Of a DNA stretch of 64,000 nucleotides, positions 1 through 14,100 are shown piece after piece. The DNA is taken from positions 37,217,977 through 37,281,976 of the forward strand of contig OY735219.1 of assembly GCA_963457665.1 (NCBI GenBank). Direction: 5' to 3'. A model generated the notes under the pieces. It made no database searches and was not told the origin of the DNA. It worked only from the letters and a program-made list of their open reading frames with translations. Every line of letters starts with the position of its first letter. The stretch's first letter is position 1. This DNA is from Thysanoteuthis rhombus (Eukaryota > Mollusca > Cephalopoda > Oegopsida > Thysanoteuthidae). The translations under genes were made by a program, and so were the position numbers.

Positions 1-468
1 ACCATGTGTTTGCAAGGCAGCTGTCTTATCATCTGAGCTGAGCTGACATGTCTTGCATACCTATGAACTTATTCATTATATACACAATGCAAAAGCTGCA
101 GTAATCATCTTCAATTGGAATAAATGTAGGAGTGTAGTTTAACCCTGCTGCAGCCAGGCTTGTTACTAGTCCAGAACACTTCACTTTACTGATGGCTGCT
201 ATTAATACTATGTAAAAGACGCAGTTGAAATAGATTGGGATGAAAATACAGTTAGGTAGTTTAATGAGAGTGTAGGAAGGGAGAGGGGCTGATAGCTTCT
301 ACTATAAGTGCAACAGATTCAATTCTTATTATATATTTGATTGTGTATGTATATTATATATATAATATATATATATATATATTGTGGATACTCTTTGCCC
401 TCTTAAAAAAAAAAAACCTGGTATTATGCAGGAACCTGGTTTGGTGTATATTGGAATCAAGAATTTTT

Positions 469-505
<37 letters not shown>

Positions 506-2796
506 GAATGTAAGGGCAGATAAAAAATATTAATTGAAGATTAGTTTAGCAACGTTATGTCTGAAAAATTTTTTTAAATTTAAGTATGCCATATACTGCA
601 AATAAAGAAAAATAGAGAAATTAACTTGCGAATTACAAGAAAGAATTTAAAACTAAATCCTTCATAGACAACTAGAAATTATACGAGAACATTTCAAAGA
701 ATACTGATCTAAATAAATCCTGAAATCTCAATTTTCATTGTTCCAAATGTTCTGGAGGACCACACACTTATTGACAAACTGATAAATATACAATTGACTT
801 TTCAACTTCAATTTGTCTCTACTGCCAAGTGGGGTGACTTGGGTACGCTTTGGCTATATTTTCTTCAGCAGGACAAATATTGTTGAAACTGCAATAACAG
901 ACTTTTCATATTACAAAGATTATTTGTAAATACTGTCCCATCCTAGCTTCATTTTTTTCTTTTTTCTTTTCTTTTTTCTTTTCTTTTCTTTTTTATTTTT
1001 TCTTTTTTTTTTTTTTTTTCCTTTTTTCCAAGAATACTGCCAATTCTGATTCTTTGGGTTGGTTTGAATTGTCAAAATTATCTCCCTTTGTCTGTTAAGG
1101 GTCTCTTTTTTTTAATTTTTTCATTGTTAGCAAACATGTTCGGAAAAATTTCATCATTAAGAAAATATTCTGTTATTTTCGCCAACTCTTTGTATTATCA
1201 TTAATAACTGAAATATTGGAAAAAAAAAAAAGAAAAAAAAACAAATTCAAGGAGTGATTCAAATTTTGGTTTCTTGTTGAATATCAGTTTCATTCAACTC
1301 AAATAAATTCTCTTAATGGCAAGTTGGTATATAAAAGTATAGGACCACAAAAATAGTCCCCCATCACCCTGTTTGGCAGTTAAAGGTTCACTCTGTCGAG
1401 TCGAGTCTTGGATTCAAGAGGCAGGGGAGGGAGTATGGAGTGTGAGTGAGTGTTTCTGAGTGAGTGTGTGTGTGTGTCTTTAAGTTTTGTATTGCAATTT
1501 AAATATATTGAGTGAATTCAACTTTAGACATCTGATGGTCAGGCTTCAGTTGTCCCTAATCCCCCCCCCTCTCCTAATGCAAAATGAAGGTATACAGGAA
1601 CCAAACATTATCAGAATGTCTAAGAATGCCGGTGATCATATGAAAAGTCACTGGCTGAGGTAGTAGCTGAAACTATGAATACAAAACAGTAGCTGTGAAA
1701 CACTTGAAAATGCTTTGCAATTTATGTGCAGATATGGAAGATATGACGCTGTGAAGAGTTGAGTATTTATGTATGGCTGACGGAACATGTATGTTCACTT
1801 ATGTACATAGGGATACCCCCCACCCACCCACCTCCAAGATTGCCTGATTTGCCCAACATTTACTAACACTGTCTCTGGTAATAGGTTCACCTCTCACTCG
1901 TGGGTAATTTATGTGGCATTTCCTAATAGAGTTGATGTACATTTCTGTACATGGATGGATAAAAAATCCCATTGACTATTATATTTATCACTAACCTCCT
2001 TTTTCAGTACGTCCATAGCAGAACTAGGTACAACTAACGTTGAATTTAGTTTGTTTTAACCTGGGATTGCATTTAAAAATGTGTGACTTGGCCTTATATA
2101 CATACACATATGAATTTTTTTTTTTTTTTTTTTTTCTTACTTTTATTTCATGAATAATCACTTAGTTGTATTTACTTCTGAAAGATTATTAAAAAAAAAA
2201 AAGATACTGGACTGAAAGTTTTATTTTATTTCCAAATGCTAAACATTTGACCAAAGGTCATGGTCTTGTCTAACTCAAAGTATTTGTTTATTATTACTTC
2301 ATGGTGATATATGGAAATTAAAACAGCATTTAATAAAAAGATGAAAATTTTTTTTCACTTTTCTTCTCTTATTTACCTCTACCAACCAGTGTTGCCTGTT
2401 GAAATTTCTTTTCTTTTCTTTTCTTTTCTTCAAATTTGGGAGTCCAGTGTTGCCAATTTGGATTGGAGGGGGGGTAAATTTTGGGAGTGATTTTCACATC
2501 TGCAAAAAAAGATATCCAAAGTGGCAACTCTGCTACCAACTAAATTCAAAGAGATATGTTTTTGCTCATGTTTGTCTACACAGAATTTTCAAAAATTCTC
2601 TTGACATTTTGTTGACGGTCGAGCCATGGACTAAGAAGCAAAATTAAATCTGGGGGCAGATCCAGGAACCTTTCTTTCAATTGAGAAAAAATTTTTCATG
2701 AATCAAAACTTGCAGTCACCTCCCCAAGTATGAATCGACTTCCATTCAGTTTTATGTTAGTGTGTGGTGTTGGCAGAGGCTTGCTACTCTGAGAGT

Positions 2797-2907
2797 CTCT
2801 TCTTTTTTTTTCTCTTTTTTTTTCTCTTTTTTTTTCTTTTTTTTCTTTTCTTTTCTTTTCTTTCTTTTTTTTCTTTTCTTTTTTTCTTTTTTTTCTTTTT
2901 TTTCTTT
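2797..2907 (+). repeat. Polypyrimidine (T4-9C)n tract
   Basis: Over 100 nt of T runs broken by single C residues. Similar shorter tracts at 953-1027 and 2405-2430. It creates spurious Phe/Ser-rich frames. Confidence 0.95.
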
Positions 2908-5867
2908 GCTCAAAACAACTTGTATGTTACTGTATTGTTTGCAATGGAACCTTTCATAAAAAAAATTTCAAAGAAAGTTGACTAATACCAAAAAACTTGT
3001 ACTTAGGGGTTTGTACGTAATGCAATGCCTTGATCATACGAAAAGTTCTATTTTTAATTTGATCTTCATATCTTAAACAAGATACAGTGCTATATTAACC
3101 ATGAGGCACAGATCTCAAACCCCCAGACTATAATGGATCTGGATTCGGTACGACCCAAGAAAAAAAAATTATTTTTCTTAAATGTCTTTCAGTAAATAGT
3201 ACCAATCAATTCAATTCTTGTTTCTATCTGTATGTATGGGGGAGTATAAACTGTCTTGGAGTTATTTCCCTTGCATTTGTTCACATCAATTCTATTCTAT
3301 TTGATGAACAATTATTCTGCAGTGAAAGGTGAATACACAGTAACTCTCCTTACAACTGGTACAAAAAGGGACAAATCTATGGCACACACTGTATAATTTT
3401 TTTGCATCAAGGACTTATGGTAGTTCTGTGGGAATTTTTTTTTTTTTTTTTTTCTCTTCTCAGATATTTTGGTTTTCTGGTGCAGCACCAAATCTTTCTC
3501 CTCATGAATTTTTCTCTCCAAAATTTGCTGTTCCCTTAAAATCTATGCATAAATCTGAATTCGTTTTGCTCACTTATATGCATAAATGTGTATAGCATTT
3601 CTAGATATGATAGTTCTTTAAACAATGTTTGTGGATCTAATCTGACACATGATTTCAAAGATCTGGCCACAAACTGATGCCATATTTCATAGCACGTTTT
3701 TTTTCCTCTTGATATATCTTTTGACATAACCTCTTCTGCCAGAATCAAAATTCTCTTGTTAAAGCACAATTATTGGAAGTTTTAGTAAAAGCTATAACAT
3801 TAAGATTGAAGTAGTTTTATACTTTTTGCTGCATGTTCCATGATGAAATTTTCCACTGATGCTGTATGTATGGTAAGTAAAATGCTGTAAGCTATAGTGT
3901 AGTAGGTATTCAACTTGGTGTGGGAAGGTGAGTGATAGACCCCCTCTTTACATGTCAGACAGGATTGCCAGATGAGAACGTTTTTTTTTTTTTTTGTTTT
4001 TTTTTAATTTTTTTTTCTCCCCCCCCCCCCAATCAGATATGGATGTTCCAAAAATCAGACAGAAATGTATCAGTCTATATAAAAGTCATATAAACAAATT
4101 ACTATGCTTAATTGTATGGTTATATGTATCTCTGTTCTGTCCAAGTCTTGTTATCACAAAATGTTATAATGGATTGATCGATAATTGATTTAGCATAGTT
4201 GGAAAAAAAAAAAAAACAGCCTATTTCATTTCATTACAAGCTTGTAATGAATAATACATCAGAATTGCTGGACATTTGATACTAAAAAAAAAAAAAAAAA
4301 GATGTCAGTGAGAGAAAGAAATGTTTAATGGGGGGGGGGGCTCAAAATACTTAAATCGAGATTAATTTACCTGATAAATTGCCATTATGCTCCTCAGTAG
4401 TAATCCATATTAAAAAAAGGATTTTTAACCCCCTTCTTTTTTTTCTCTTTTTGTAACAAACTAAATATTCTTTCAGATAGTATTTAATTTTCATTTTTCA
4501 ATATCTCCACCACACCCTAAACTTAAACAATGAACACATTTCCAGTGGAAATATGACTTTTTTTTTTTTTTTTCTCCTGGTGTGTGGTGGTGATGAATTG
4601 AAGTCAGGTGCCAATTTTCTATCACCAACTCGACTTCAATGGACTTGACTAAACTCTAATAGTCAACAGAAAAGAAGAAATGTATTATGAGTCTCAAAGA
4701 TCAGGCCTTCTTACACCGGGACAGAAAATCAAAGTTCGGTAATATCCTGAGGTATTGTTTGGGTGCCTTGTTTTAGCATTGATGTTGTTTCAGTCCTGAA
4801 ATGAGGCCTGACCCAAAGGTCATTATCTGAGGAAGGCTTTGATGGAGGCACTGTATGAATCTAATATGCAGTAGTACCTCTCTTGAGAACAATCCATTCC
4901 TCAAAATATCTTGTTAAATGAAAATTCATCAAGTGAATAATTTAACCCAATGAGATTTCAGTAACTCATTTGAAACAAAAATATGGCACCCCTTAAAACA
5001 ATATGAATTATTTACAAGACTAATATTATTGTGATAATTACTTTCTAAATGTATAAATACAAATAAACATATAAATGATCTTATGATTCATTGAATATCC
5101 ATCTGTTTGAAAATTAGCTCCTAAATACTAGATATAAATTTAGATAATTATAATTGAAATCTAGATGATTTTATGAAATTTTGTAGGTTTTGGTTTTTGT
5201 ATATTTTTTTTTCCCGCTAACTGAAAATATTTTGCTTAGATTCTATTTTCCGCAATTGGTACCTGTTGCTATGTGAAATTTTGTTATAAGGGGTATCACA
5301 GTTTATAGATAACATTATAAAAAAATTAACATTAAGAACAATATAGTTTCTCAATTTGTCCTTGACTTTAACATTCTGATCTCACAAGTCATTGACATTA
5401 AGCTTGATCTTCACTAAATGCTCTTCCAATCTTCCAATGCTGTCTTGGTTCAACAAATTCCTCCTGTCAAACTTATAAACAACCTTTCTTGGTGTCAAAT
5501 GGTTTCAGTTTGTGAGGAATGATACCATCTACCATGAAGCAAACAGATTCTCCTTTCAACATTAATCCCCCCTCCCACAAAGGCTGAAACAGATTGGACA
5601 CCTTTGATCTGAAGAAGCTTGGGTGGAAACATCCCAAAGGCCAACCAAGACAACACTAGCTGAACACCATTTTCAAGACCTGAGCCACATCAACATACCA
5701 TTTTACCAAGCCATAAAACAGACAATAAGCAGGAACCAAAGGAGAAGGGTCTCTTTATTCAAGCAGGCATCAAAATTGAATTGATTAAATTTAAAACCAG
5801 TTACTGGTTAGTTTTTCCAATGAAAAATGGATTGTCACAAGTCTTATAAAAGCATTATCAAATATCT

Positions 5868-6175
5868 GTACCCCACTTAAATGAATCACCATGGCCCTCA
5901 CGTGTACAAAAACCAAATCTAAAATTATCTTTAAAATATACTGGCTCAAGATTAGGGCATTGTTGGCCCAAAATGACTGTGAAGACTCAAAGGGCACTTT
6001 TCAAAAAACAAAAAAAAACTCATCTAGATGATTCTTAAAGGTGTACTCATGCAAATTTTCAAGGTTGTAGTCCCAAAAGCTGGACCAGGAACACCTGCAG
6101 AGCAGAGAGAAGACTCAGTTGCCCACTTGGCTGGTTGGTCAAGCAGACCATTTGACAGGCTATGGAGATTCGATA
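5868..6175 (+). repeat. Second dispersed family, copy 1
   Basis: aatgaatcaccatggccctc, a central 'tgactgtgaagactcaaagg', gtactcatgcaaattttcaa, gtagtcccaaaagctggacc, gttgcccacttggctggttg. The same blocks recur at 41493-41850 (plus) and 52885-53190 (minus). Confidence 0.65.
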
Positions 6176-6220
6176 ATGGCTGGTAATGTGATAAGTCTGT
6201 TTTGTTGACATTTGAATGCA

Positions 6221-6255
<35 letters not shown>

Positions 6256-7496
6256 AGTGTATATATCCTAGGGGGAGGTTGTGTAATCATGCGCTAACTT
6301 TTGAAGATGCAGCATATATCATTGGTGAGCTCTTTCAAAATGTTACTCCTTACAGTGTAATTGCAACATATTAACATGATTCTAGTATAGCAACTTTACA
6401 AAGGAAGCTTATGCTTATTAGATCAAAGTATAAAGAAAATATAAAAAAGAATTATGACACTTTTTTTATATCAAGTAAGTCTTTTGATGAGGTTCTGTTC
6501 TGGCAGTTTTCAGGACAAGTCGTCCACTGACATATATAGCAAACCGCATTCTATGGAGGGACTTCTGTATAACTTTCATCCAATTGGAGGAAAAAACAAG
6601 CTTGAGAGTCAGACCACAGATGCACTTGTTCTTCACTTGCAAGTTCTAGCAAGGGTAGTCTTGCCAACTTTATTTTCAAGTTTACATCTAAAATTGAGTC
6701 TAGAAACACTTAGATTCTCCAAATATAAAATCCAAAAACTAAAATCTGGAAAATATATTACATATTATAAATAAATTGAATGTGACTTCAATCTTCTACA
6801 TTTATTTTATTAAAAATCATCTATATGCTACCAAAAACATCTAAATGGGCAACACTGAGCAAAGGATGTAACTCAAATTTCGGTATGTCAGACAGCAATG
6901 ACAACCAATGCTTACGCATCTAAACAAGAACCAAAAGTTTAAAGATGCATCCACCATCCTCACTTCCATATTTGTGATTTCTGGCTCAAAGGGATTCTAA
7001 ACAAAGTAATAACAGCATTGCTAGTCATGGTAGTAGTAGCAAGAAGAAAGTTAGGATGGTTCTCCTGAAAATCAGATTCTTCAAAAAATCAATAAGTTCA
7101 AGTGTATAATTGAAGTAAGTGTAAAATTTTTATCAATAATTTCTGGGGTCTTACTGTATGGTTATTCGATAAGTAGGCTTCAAATAAGAACGCATAACAT
7201 TTTTAAGCCAATTTAGCTGGAAATGGGAAATTTTAGCCGATTTTAGCCACTTTTGAGAGACTTATAGCTACTAAAAACAAATGATACTTGGCAACACTGT
7301 AAACAACAAAGGCTTGATATATCATCTATTGATCAGAATAGGTGTTCTTTTAATGATGTCTCCTTCTCCCTCGTCTTTCTGTTGTTTACATAAACAAAAC
7401 TGACAGATCGGAAAGCATCTAATAGAAACGTGTGGACACATCGGAGAAAAAACTAAAAAAAACAACAGTACAAAGTTTTCACAATGTATACAAGTA

Positions 7497-7502
7497 TTTA
7501 TT
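7497..7502 (-). terminator. Probable EIPR1 polyadenylation signal AATAAA
   Basis: AATAAA on the minus strand about 70 nt after the EIPR1 stop codon. It is the first canonical hexamer, giving a short 3' UTR. Cleavage site not determinable by eye. Confidence 0.5.
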
Positions 7503-7573
7503 ATCATTGTTAATGAATAGTATACACAACTAACAAGGAATGTATGGGTGTAACCTGATTGGCAACAGTCTTT

Positions 7574-7748
7574 TCACAGAAGGATTTTGTACTTCTCAGT
7601 TCTGGGCACCCTGTTGATGACTAGTCGGCCATCATAGCTGAGAGAAGCAAAAATCCAAGGGTCAGCAGTTGACCAGTCCACCTTATATACACTGTCCTCG
7701 TGCTCTTCATACGTAGTAATAACACCATCGGTTGGTTTCTCATGCACT
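7574..7748 (-). CDS. EIPR1: EIPR1 coding exon 9 (stop codon)
   Basis: 175 nt after acceptor TTCTACAG, ending in TGA at 7576-7574. Encodes [37 protein letters not shown] and the terminal KILL, as in the human protein. A second AG 2 nt inside the exon would break the frame. Confidence 0.95.
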
Positions 7749-8162
7749 CTGTAGAAAGCAAAAAAAAAATAAATATTATTCATCTTTAATATTAAAAACA
7801 GGTTTGGTTAGACACTCAAAAAAAAAAACGTTGCGTCTTTTGGCAGCATGCCACATTGGGTGTGATCAAATAAAGAATTGGTAACCAATCAGTGACTTCT
7901 CTCACATTTTGATGGGTAGTGATTACTAAAAAAAACCAAAAAGTCTGAATATTCAAAAAAACAAGCTTTAATGTTGCCAGACACAAACTAAGGGACCAAT
8001 TTAAAATAAACTTACTTAGTTGATCAACCCCCTCCCCCCAGACATAAACACACACACACTAAAATCCTACTAAGAAGGGAATTTTTTTTAAAAAAGAAAT
8101 TTTTTCTAGGCATAATAAAAAGTAAATGTTTAAATTTTCAGCTTCCTTGTTCTGTTGGTGAG

Positions 8163-8198
<36 letters not shown>

Positions 8199-11100
8199 GA
8201 TACATTCATAGCCAGCCTGCCAGACCAATTTCAAAACTGAAGAAACCTATGTTGATGGTTTGTAAGTTGGAGAAAGTGAAGGTTTTATCATTGAGAAACA
8301 TACTTTTGATTGGTGGAATTACCTTTTGTTTTTTTTAATAATGAATGAAGCATTCCTGATACACTTAGTCACAATAAAGGCTGTTGAATTAGCTGTGAAA
8401 TTAATTATTATTATTAGTTTTGGCCCATAGTCTGAAGTGACGCAAAGGCTCTACCATCCTCTCAAAATGGAGTTGGTGCATCTCCTGTCCCAGTTTTGAG
8501 AAAAACACCTAATCTAAATCCTACCCTCTAGCAGAGAGGCATTGAGTAGCATTTTTGAAAAGTCTTTGTAAGACACAGCCAGGGATTGATGCCTGGTTGC
8601 TTATGACACATGATACTTCCAGATGGTTACAAATCTAGGTAAGGACCAGGCTCAATGTTGTTTTGGTGATCTCATGAGAACTGACATGTCCAACACGATT
8701 TGACCGCATAATATTAATAAGAAACAGTCAGCCCAAACTGTCAACATAGGTTTCTTCAGTTTTCAAGTGGGTCTGTATATATCATGCATACAGGTTGCAT
8801 TAATGGAGCTTTTTTTTCTTTAAAATTCTCCCCGTCAATAGAAACTGTCATGTAACCAACACCTTTTCGCAGCATGTCATGTTAGGGATGATCAATTTAA
8901 AAAATTTGGAAAAAGGGATGATCGATGAATAAGTTACTTTTCATGCCTCTTGTTACGCAATGATCACAGAAAATATCTGAATTTTCAAAAGACAAAGTGT
9001 GAATGTTGCTAGACACAAATTCAGGGATCAATTTAGCATAAACACACACTGCTATTTGTACCCCCAATTAAAAACCTATTTATCGGGGTAATTGGGGAAA
9101 AAAAAGCCATTTTTGCTCCAGACATAATAAAGGGTAAATGATCAAATTTTCAACCCTCTATCTCCCTGTACACAAGATTCATTCATAGCCATCAGACCTG
9201 CGTAAAACTGAAGAAACCTATGTTGATAGTTTTGCTTCATGGTTTATATTACAAACAAACAATACAAATAAAATGCAAAGAGTGAACTGAAGCAAGATTA
9301 TCAATGTAAAATTCATAAACTGGATAGAGCACCATCTTGAAGCCTAATAAGGAAGCAGGTTCAAGATTATGTAGCTGAGGATGGTGTTAATAGACATTGA
9401 AACACAAAGAACATCATCATCAATATCAAAATATTGATTATTTATAAGCATATTTATTCTATCCTTTATGATTTAAAGTAGGTGCAACTGGCCAAGCTGT
9501 TAACAGCACAGAAAATGGAATCAATAAATTCAGTTTAAACTCTGGTTGGGACAGTTCGCATTCACTTTGCAATAATACCCATGGGAAAGACATCTCTCCT
9601 CTTCCTAGCTATGGGTAAATAGCAGAGCAGTTGGAGCCAATTTAGCTTTATAAGGCAATTTATCTTGAGAACAGGGCTAAAACCCTGGCTCCCAAAAAAC
9701 AATGATTTGGTCCGCTTGAATTGTTCAAGAAATTGAGACAAAATAATTGCCTCATGTGTTATGCAGCACTGGAATGTCTGAGTCTAAGATTTAATGCTTT
9801 CAATGTTATTCCTTTTCACAGGTAGACTCTCTAGTGTTACCTTGAGACCACAGATAAGATAGGTAAACTGGGTCATGAAGTTACACATAGTTACCGGTGG
9901 CATTTAGTACTTTGCATATTGGGTGTGCTGTGGATGCACAAATACATGAAAATATTTTATGTAAGCAAAAAGCAATAGACAGTTTAAACCTTTTGCGCAC
10001 AATGTAGGAAAAGTGGTCCCAATTGTAAGAATTACAGAATTGATGTAAAAGAGCATTTGGATTGGACACTATTATCAGCAGATAATAGTGTCCAATCCAT
10101 TTTTTTTTTCTTTCATTAGTTCTCTTATTTCTTCTTATTTGTTCACTGTAACATCAAATGAGCGAGGGTATGAAACTTCACGATTTTAAATGGGACCACC
10201 TTCCTTACATTGTACCAAAAAGGCTTTTACTGTCCGTTGCTTTTAACAAACACTAAAATATTTTTGCATTTTTGTGCATCCATAGCACACAACACACCCA
10301 AGATGTAAAGCACCATACACCACTGATAGTTACATTGGAAAAGTATAGGAAGTAAAATACTGCTAGAAAAATGAAGATCTCTGTATTTAGCAGTTGTGGG
10401 TTTGGTTGAGCTATCTACAAAGATCTTCGTAGAAAACATTGAAAAGGTTAAGATTATCTTTTTGAAGAGAAAGCAATGGAACTGACTTACTTTTCATTGT
10501 TTTCACTGTCACTGTTTTCTTCGCTCTCCACCAAATGTCCAAAGGGTTCAGAAGAGAGTGATACTACATTGTTTAGAATCACGCGACTATCACTGCTAGA
10601 ACTCAGCACTAACTGGTCATGAAAATGGTTATAACGGACTGACCACACCCTGTAAGACATGATCATAAAAAGAAGAAAATTTCAGTAAATAGACACAAGG
10701 CAAAGTAGCAATATGATAAAATGTTAAGAGAGATCATAACAGTATTGGAATATACCTGTCAGATATGACGGGGTTATTTATGTATGGATTGGCACTAAGG
10801 GACTAAAGCTATTTTATTAGATAATATATTTTTAATAAGTTGAGTATCCTAATTTTAAGTTTTTCAAAGTCTCAAGTCATCTGAAGCTGTTTTAATGTGT
10901 GATGATCAGACATGAAGTTTTAAGAGTTTCTCTGGCGTGATTTTTATTGTTATGTTATGTTATAATAGGAAGGTAAATCAACCAATGAGATCATCCCATT
11001 TGAGTGCAAACTAACAGATAAATAAACAGAAAAAATTGCATATAAGCTTATTAAATGGTTAGATTTTGTATTTAATTGAACAAACAACAACAAAAACACA

Positions 11101-14100
11101 ATAAGCAATGCATACCACAAAAAATAAAAGGATTTGGAAGGTAGAGAAAATTCATTTACTTGAAAAATGGGAAGTCAGTTTCATTTTGAAATGTTCAAAT
11201 CTACATCAGATAAAACATCTACATATACAAATTGTATACACAAAAACACATTATAACAATCATATTTACACACTATCTAGGGTTACCTTTGCAATGGTGT
11301 AATAAACATCATAATTCTTTTAAAAATCATCTATATCTATTAATAGTACAACATATTCTGGTAATCAATTCCATCATATCACTACTCTATTGATAAAAAG
11401 AATTTTCAGATGTTTAATCTATTTCTATTTACTTCTACCATATATGTGTGGCCTCCCAGTCCCTTGTACTCTCTTCTAGCAAAAGATACAATAAGGTCTA
11501 CTAATTCTAAACTAAGCATAATCATAAACATTTCAATAGAGTTTACCCAATCCACTAAATTAAAATCAGATAAGTCATTCAAATAGAATATTCCTTACCT
11601 AAAATCTCGCCAATTGTTAAAATCAAACAGCTTCTTTGTTTCTTCAGATATCCCCATAGGAAAAAATCTGGGGAGGTCACATCGGATGAACAAATAGGTC
11701 ATCAAATTCCAAACTTACGACCCACCCTATCTATTATTTTTCATGGACTTCTTTAGTAGGACAAAGTAAATATTTGAATATTCAGTATCAATAATAGCAT
11801 TTTGAACTATGGATACATTTTAATCAAAAAGCACAAACAGACTTAGCTCAGATGATAGAATGATAAAGTTCATTACCACAAACTAAGCCAGAAGAGTGAA
11901 TACCCTAATATAACAGTCACTTCACTCAACTAGGAGCATCATGCTTGTAAAATACTATATGCCCATAAAGCATTTAAATAGCAGTATAGATACCAGATCA
12001 TTAATACAGCCTCTAGAAAATGGTAATCACCACAAAACCAGCTAGACTTGAAATAGGCAGTCTTCATAGCTCAGATTGCTTAGTAGGGATGACCATGGAC
12101 TTCAGTTATCATAAATTGATATGAAACTGTTCAATCACATATAATGACTCAAATAATTTTTGTAAAATTTCTATCATTAAAGAGAAGAATTAATTTATAA
12201 ATGGTAAAAACAGTTTTATTCTTTACCTTTCTTCATTCATGTCTCATGATATATCTTATACCATGTATTCCATGTTTTAAGAATTTTAAATGGATTAATA
12301 AAAATCAAACAGACCCTGCTTTAGAAATGTATTAGTTTCTATCTGTTGGATACAAATTTGTTTTCTAGTCTTCATTGTATTTTATATATTCTAAGTATAT
12401 ATTAAGTCTAGGAAATTGGGAAATCCAGAAATCAAGATCAATTCTGGTCTCACGTGTGTTGAATAAATGGTCAAGTACCTAAATTTCAATCAAGTTTGAA
12501 TCATGAAGCCTGAAAAATTGATGAATTTTTCCTAGAGAAAAAAATGTTGAGATTTTTCGTACTTACCAATGTGAATGGTCAGTGAGGGTTTTAGTGGGTG
12601 TACTTGTGTTCCTAACATCCCAAAATTTCACTTTACAGTCGTCACCACAACTTACAAGATAGTACTGTTTGTTTGGGTTGAAGTCCAAGTCTCTGACCAA
12701 CTGACCGTGTGCATTTTCAATAACATACACCTGTCTGAAATAGAGGAAAATATTCAAGGAATCAAAGTTAATGAATCTCTAATAAAAAGAGGTCTGTTCA
12801 AAATAGTATCCAGCCATTTTGAATGTCTTGAGGACACATTCCCATGGGTTTACTCAGTCAGCAGTGAGATGCTATTGAGTGAGCTTGAGACAGACTGTTG
12901 CATTCACAATAAGTGAGCCTGCCTATTCTTCATATCTTGTACAGGTTTACTAGCAAAATATCACTTCACCCAGGACTGTCAGCTCCCAGTAGTTCCAGAT
13001 TTGGCTCACTGCAATTCCTGGTATTTCATTGTTGAAAGGGAGATTTTAGATGATGGGCGAGATTAGGAAGAATGCAATAAGGCAGCTGATGGTGATCCTG
13101 AAAGAGGACTTTGCAGACTGTTTTGAAAAGGGGAAGACACGCTGGGATAAGTATGTAAAATCAAGGGGGAATAGTTGAAGCGGTATTAAGGCACCAAATG
13201 GCTGGATACTTCATGGACAAACCCTATAAATTTTTATTTGGAAAAGATAAATAATGAAATATTTTGTGTAAGAAAAAAAGGAATTAGTATAGATTGTACA
13301 TGGTGATGTGAAATGGAAACGATTCCAATGGTTGCAAACTATTCCGTGGTTGCACTTATAATATAAAAATGAATTTTACTTAGTAAGCACCATAAGGTGA
13401 AAATTAATTGGAATAGTTCATTGTTTTAAAGTATCAGCTAGAAATACTGGAATTTGGAGTAATCTCACATATTCAACTTTTTGGGGTTTTATCTGAAAAT
13501 AACTTATTATAAGGATTAGATCCTATTTGACAAAATTTGATTTTCACATAATAAATGATTTTAATTGCAGATTTTCTAGGCAGGTAGCTGGAAGATTGAT
13601 TTTACTTCCACCCTGCCTACAATCTAGCCTAAGTAAATTTAAATATTATCTCAAGTCAACAGAATTGTATCTTTATCAAAATGATAAAAGACAATTAATC
13701 ATAATAACTGGAGGTGCAGAGTGGCATAGCAATTACCAGCATGAAGAATTGAATCAGGTTCAAGTTCAAGCCGAGGCTGTACACATTCACTTTGCACGAC
13801 TGACCTTGCAAAAAGCATGAATCCACATCTCCCCTGAGTCATAGGTAAATAGCAGAGCAGTTCCAACCCTCTAATCCTGAAAGGTAATCTATCTTAGGCT
13901 TGGGGCTAGAAACTCGACCAGAGCTGAATTAAGGTTGCATGCTGTAATTCGAATAGGGACACTCACATCAAAATGATTACTAGTGTAAACAAAAAATTCC
14001 ATTGGATTGGATCGTAATTAGATTGGATTTCATCCACGTACTCATTATTACAAACTTTTCCCACGGCAATTTTTTCTGTGAACTCATATTGGGGGTACTT

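Larger units (their letters stand above)
1..7490. other. Non-coding interval downstream of EIPR1
   Basis: No coding exon recognised on either strand. It holds homopolymer and polypyrimidine tracts (T-rich 476-500, 953-1027, 2797-2907, 3430-3453), short (TA)n (347-381, 6221-6248), a repeat at 1-235 that recurs near 47050-47320, and an AT-rich segment 4870-5301 whose ends are loosely inverted copies. 5580-5770 faintly resembles the tail of a LINE reverse-transcriptase frame but is too decayed to call. Confidence 0.6.

Noticed and set aside
2764-2985. Open frames over T-rich tracts (Phe/Ser-rich peptides)
   Set aside because: They are translations of a polypyrimidine tract; no homology or codon signal.
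4870-5301. A MITE with ends cagtagtacctctctt and ttataaggggtatcacag
   Set aside because: The inverted match is too imperfect and no target duplication is visible.
6454-6774. 106-codon plus-strand open frame as a gene
   Set aside because: No domain, no splice context and no similarity I can recognise; consistent with chance in AT-rich DNA.
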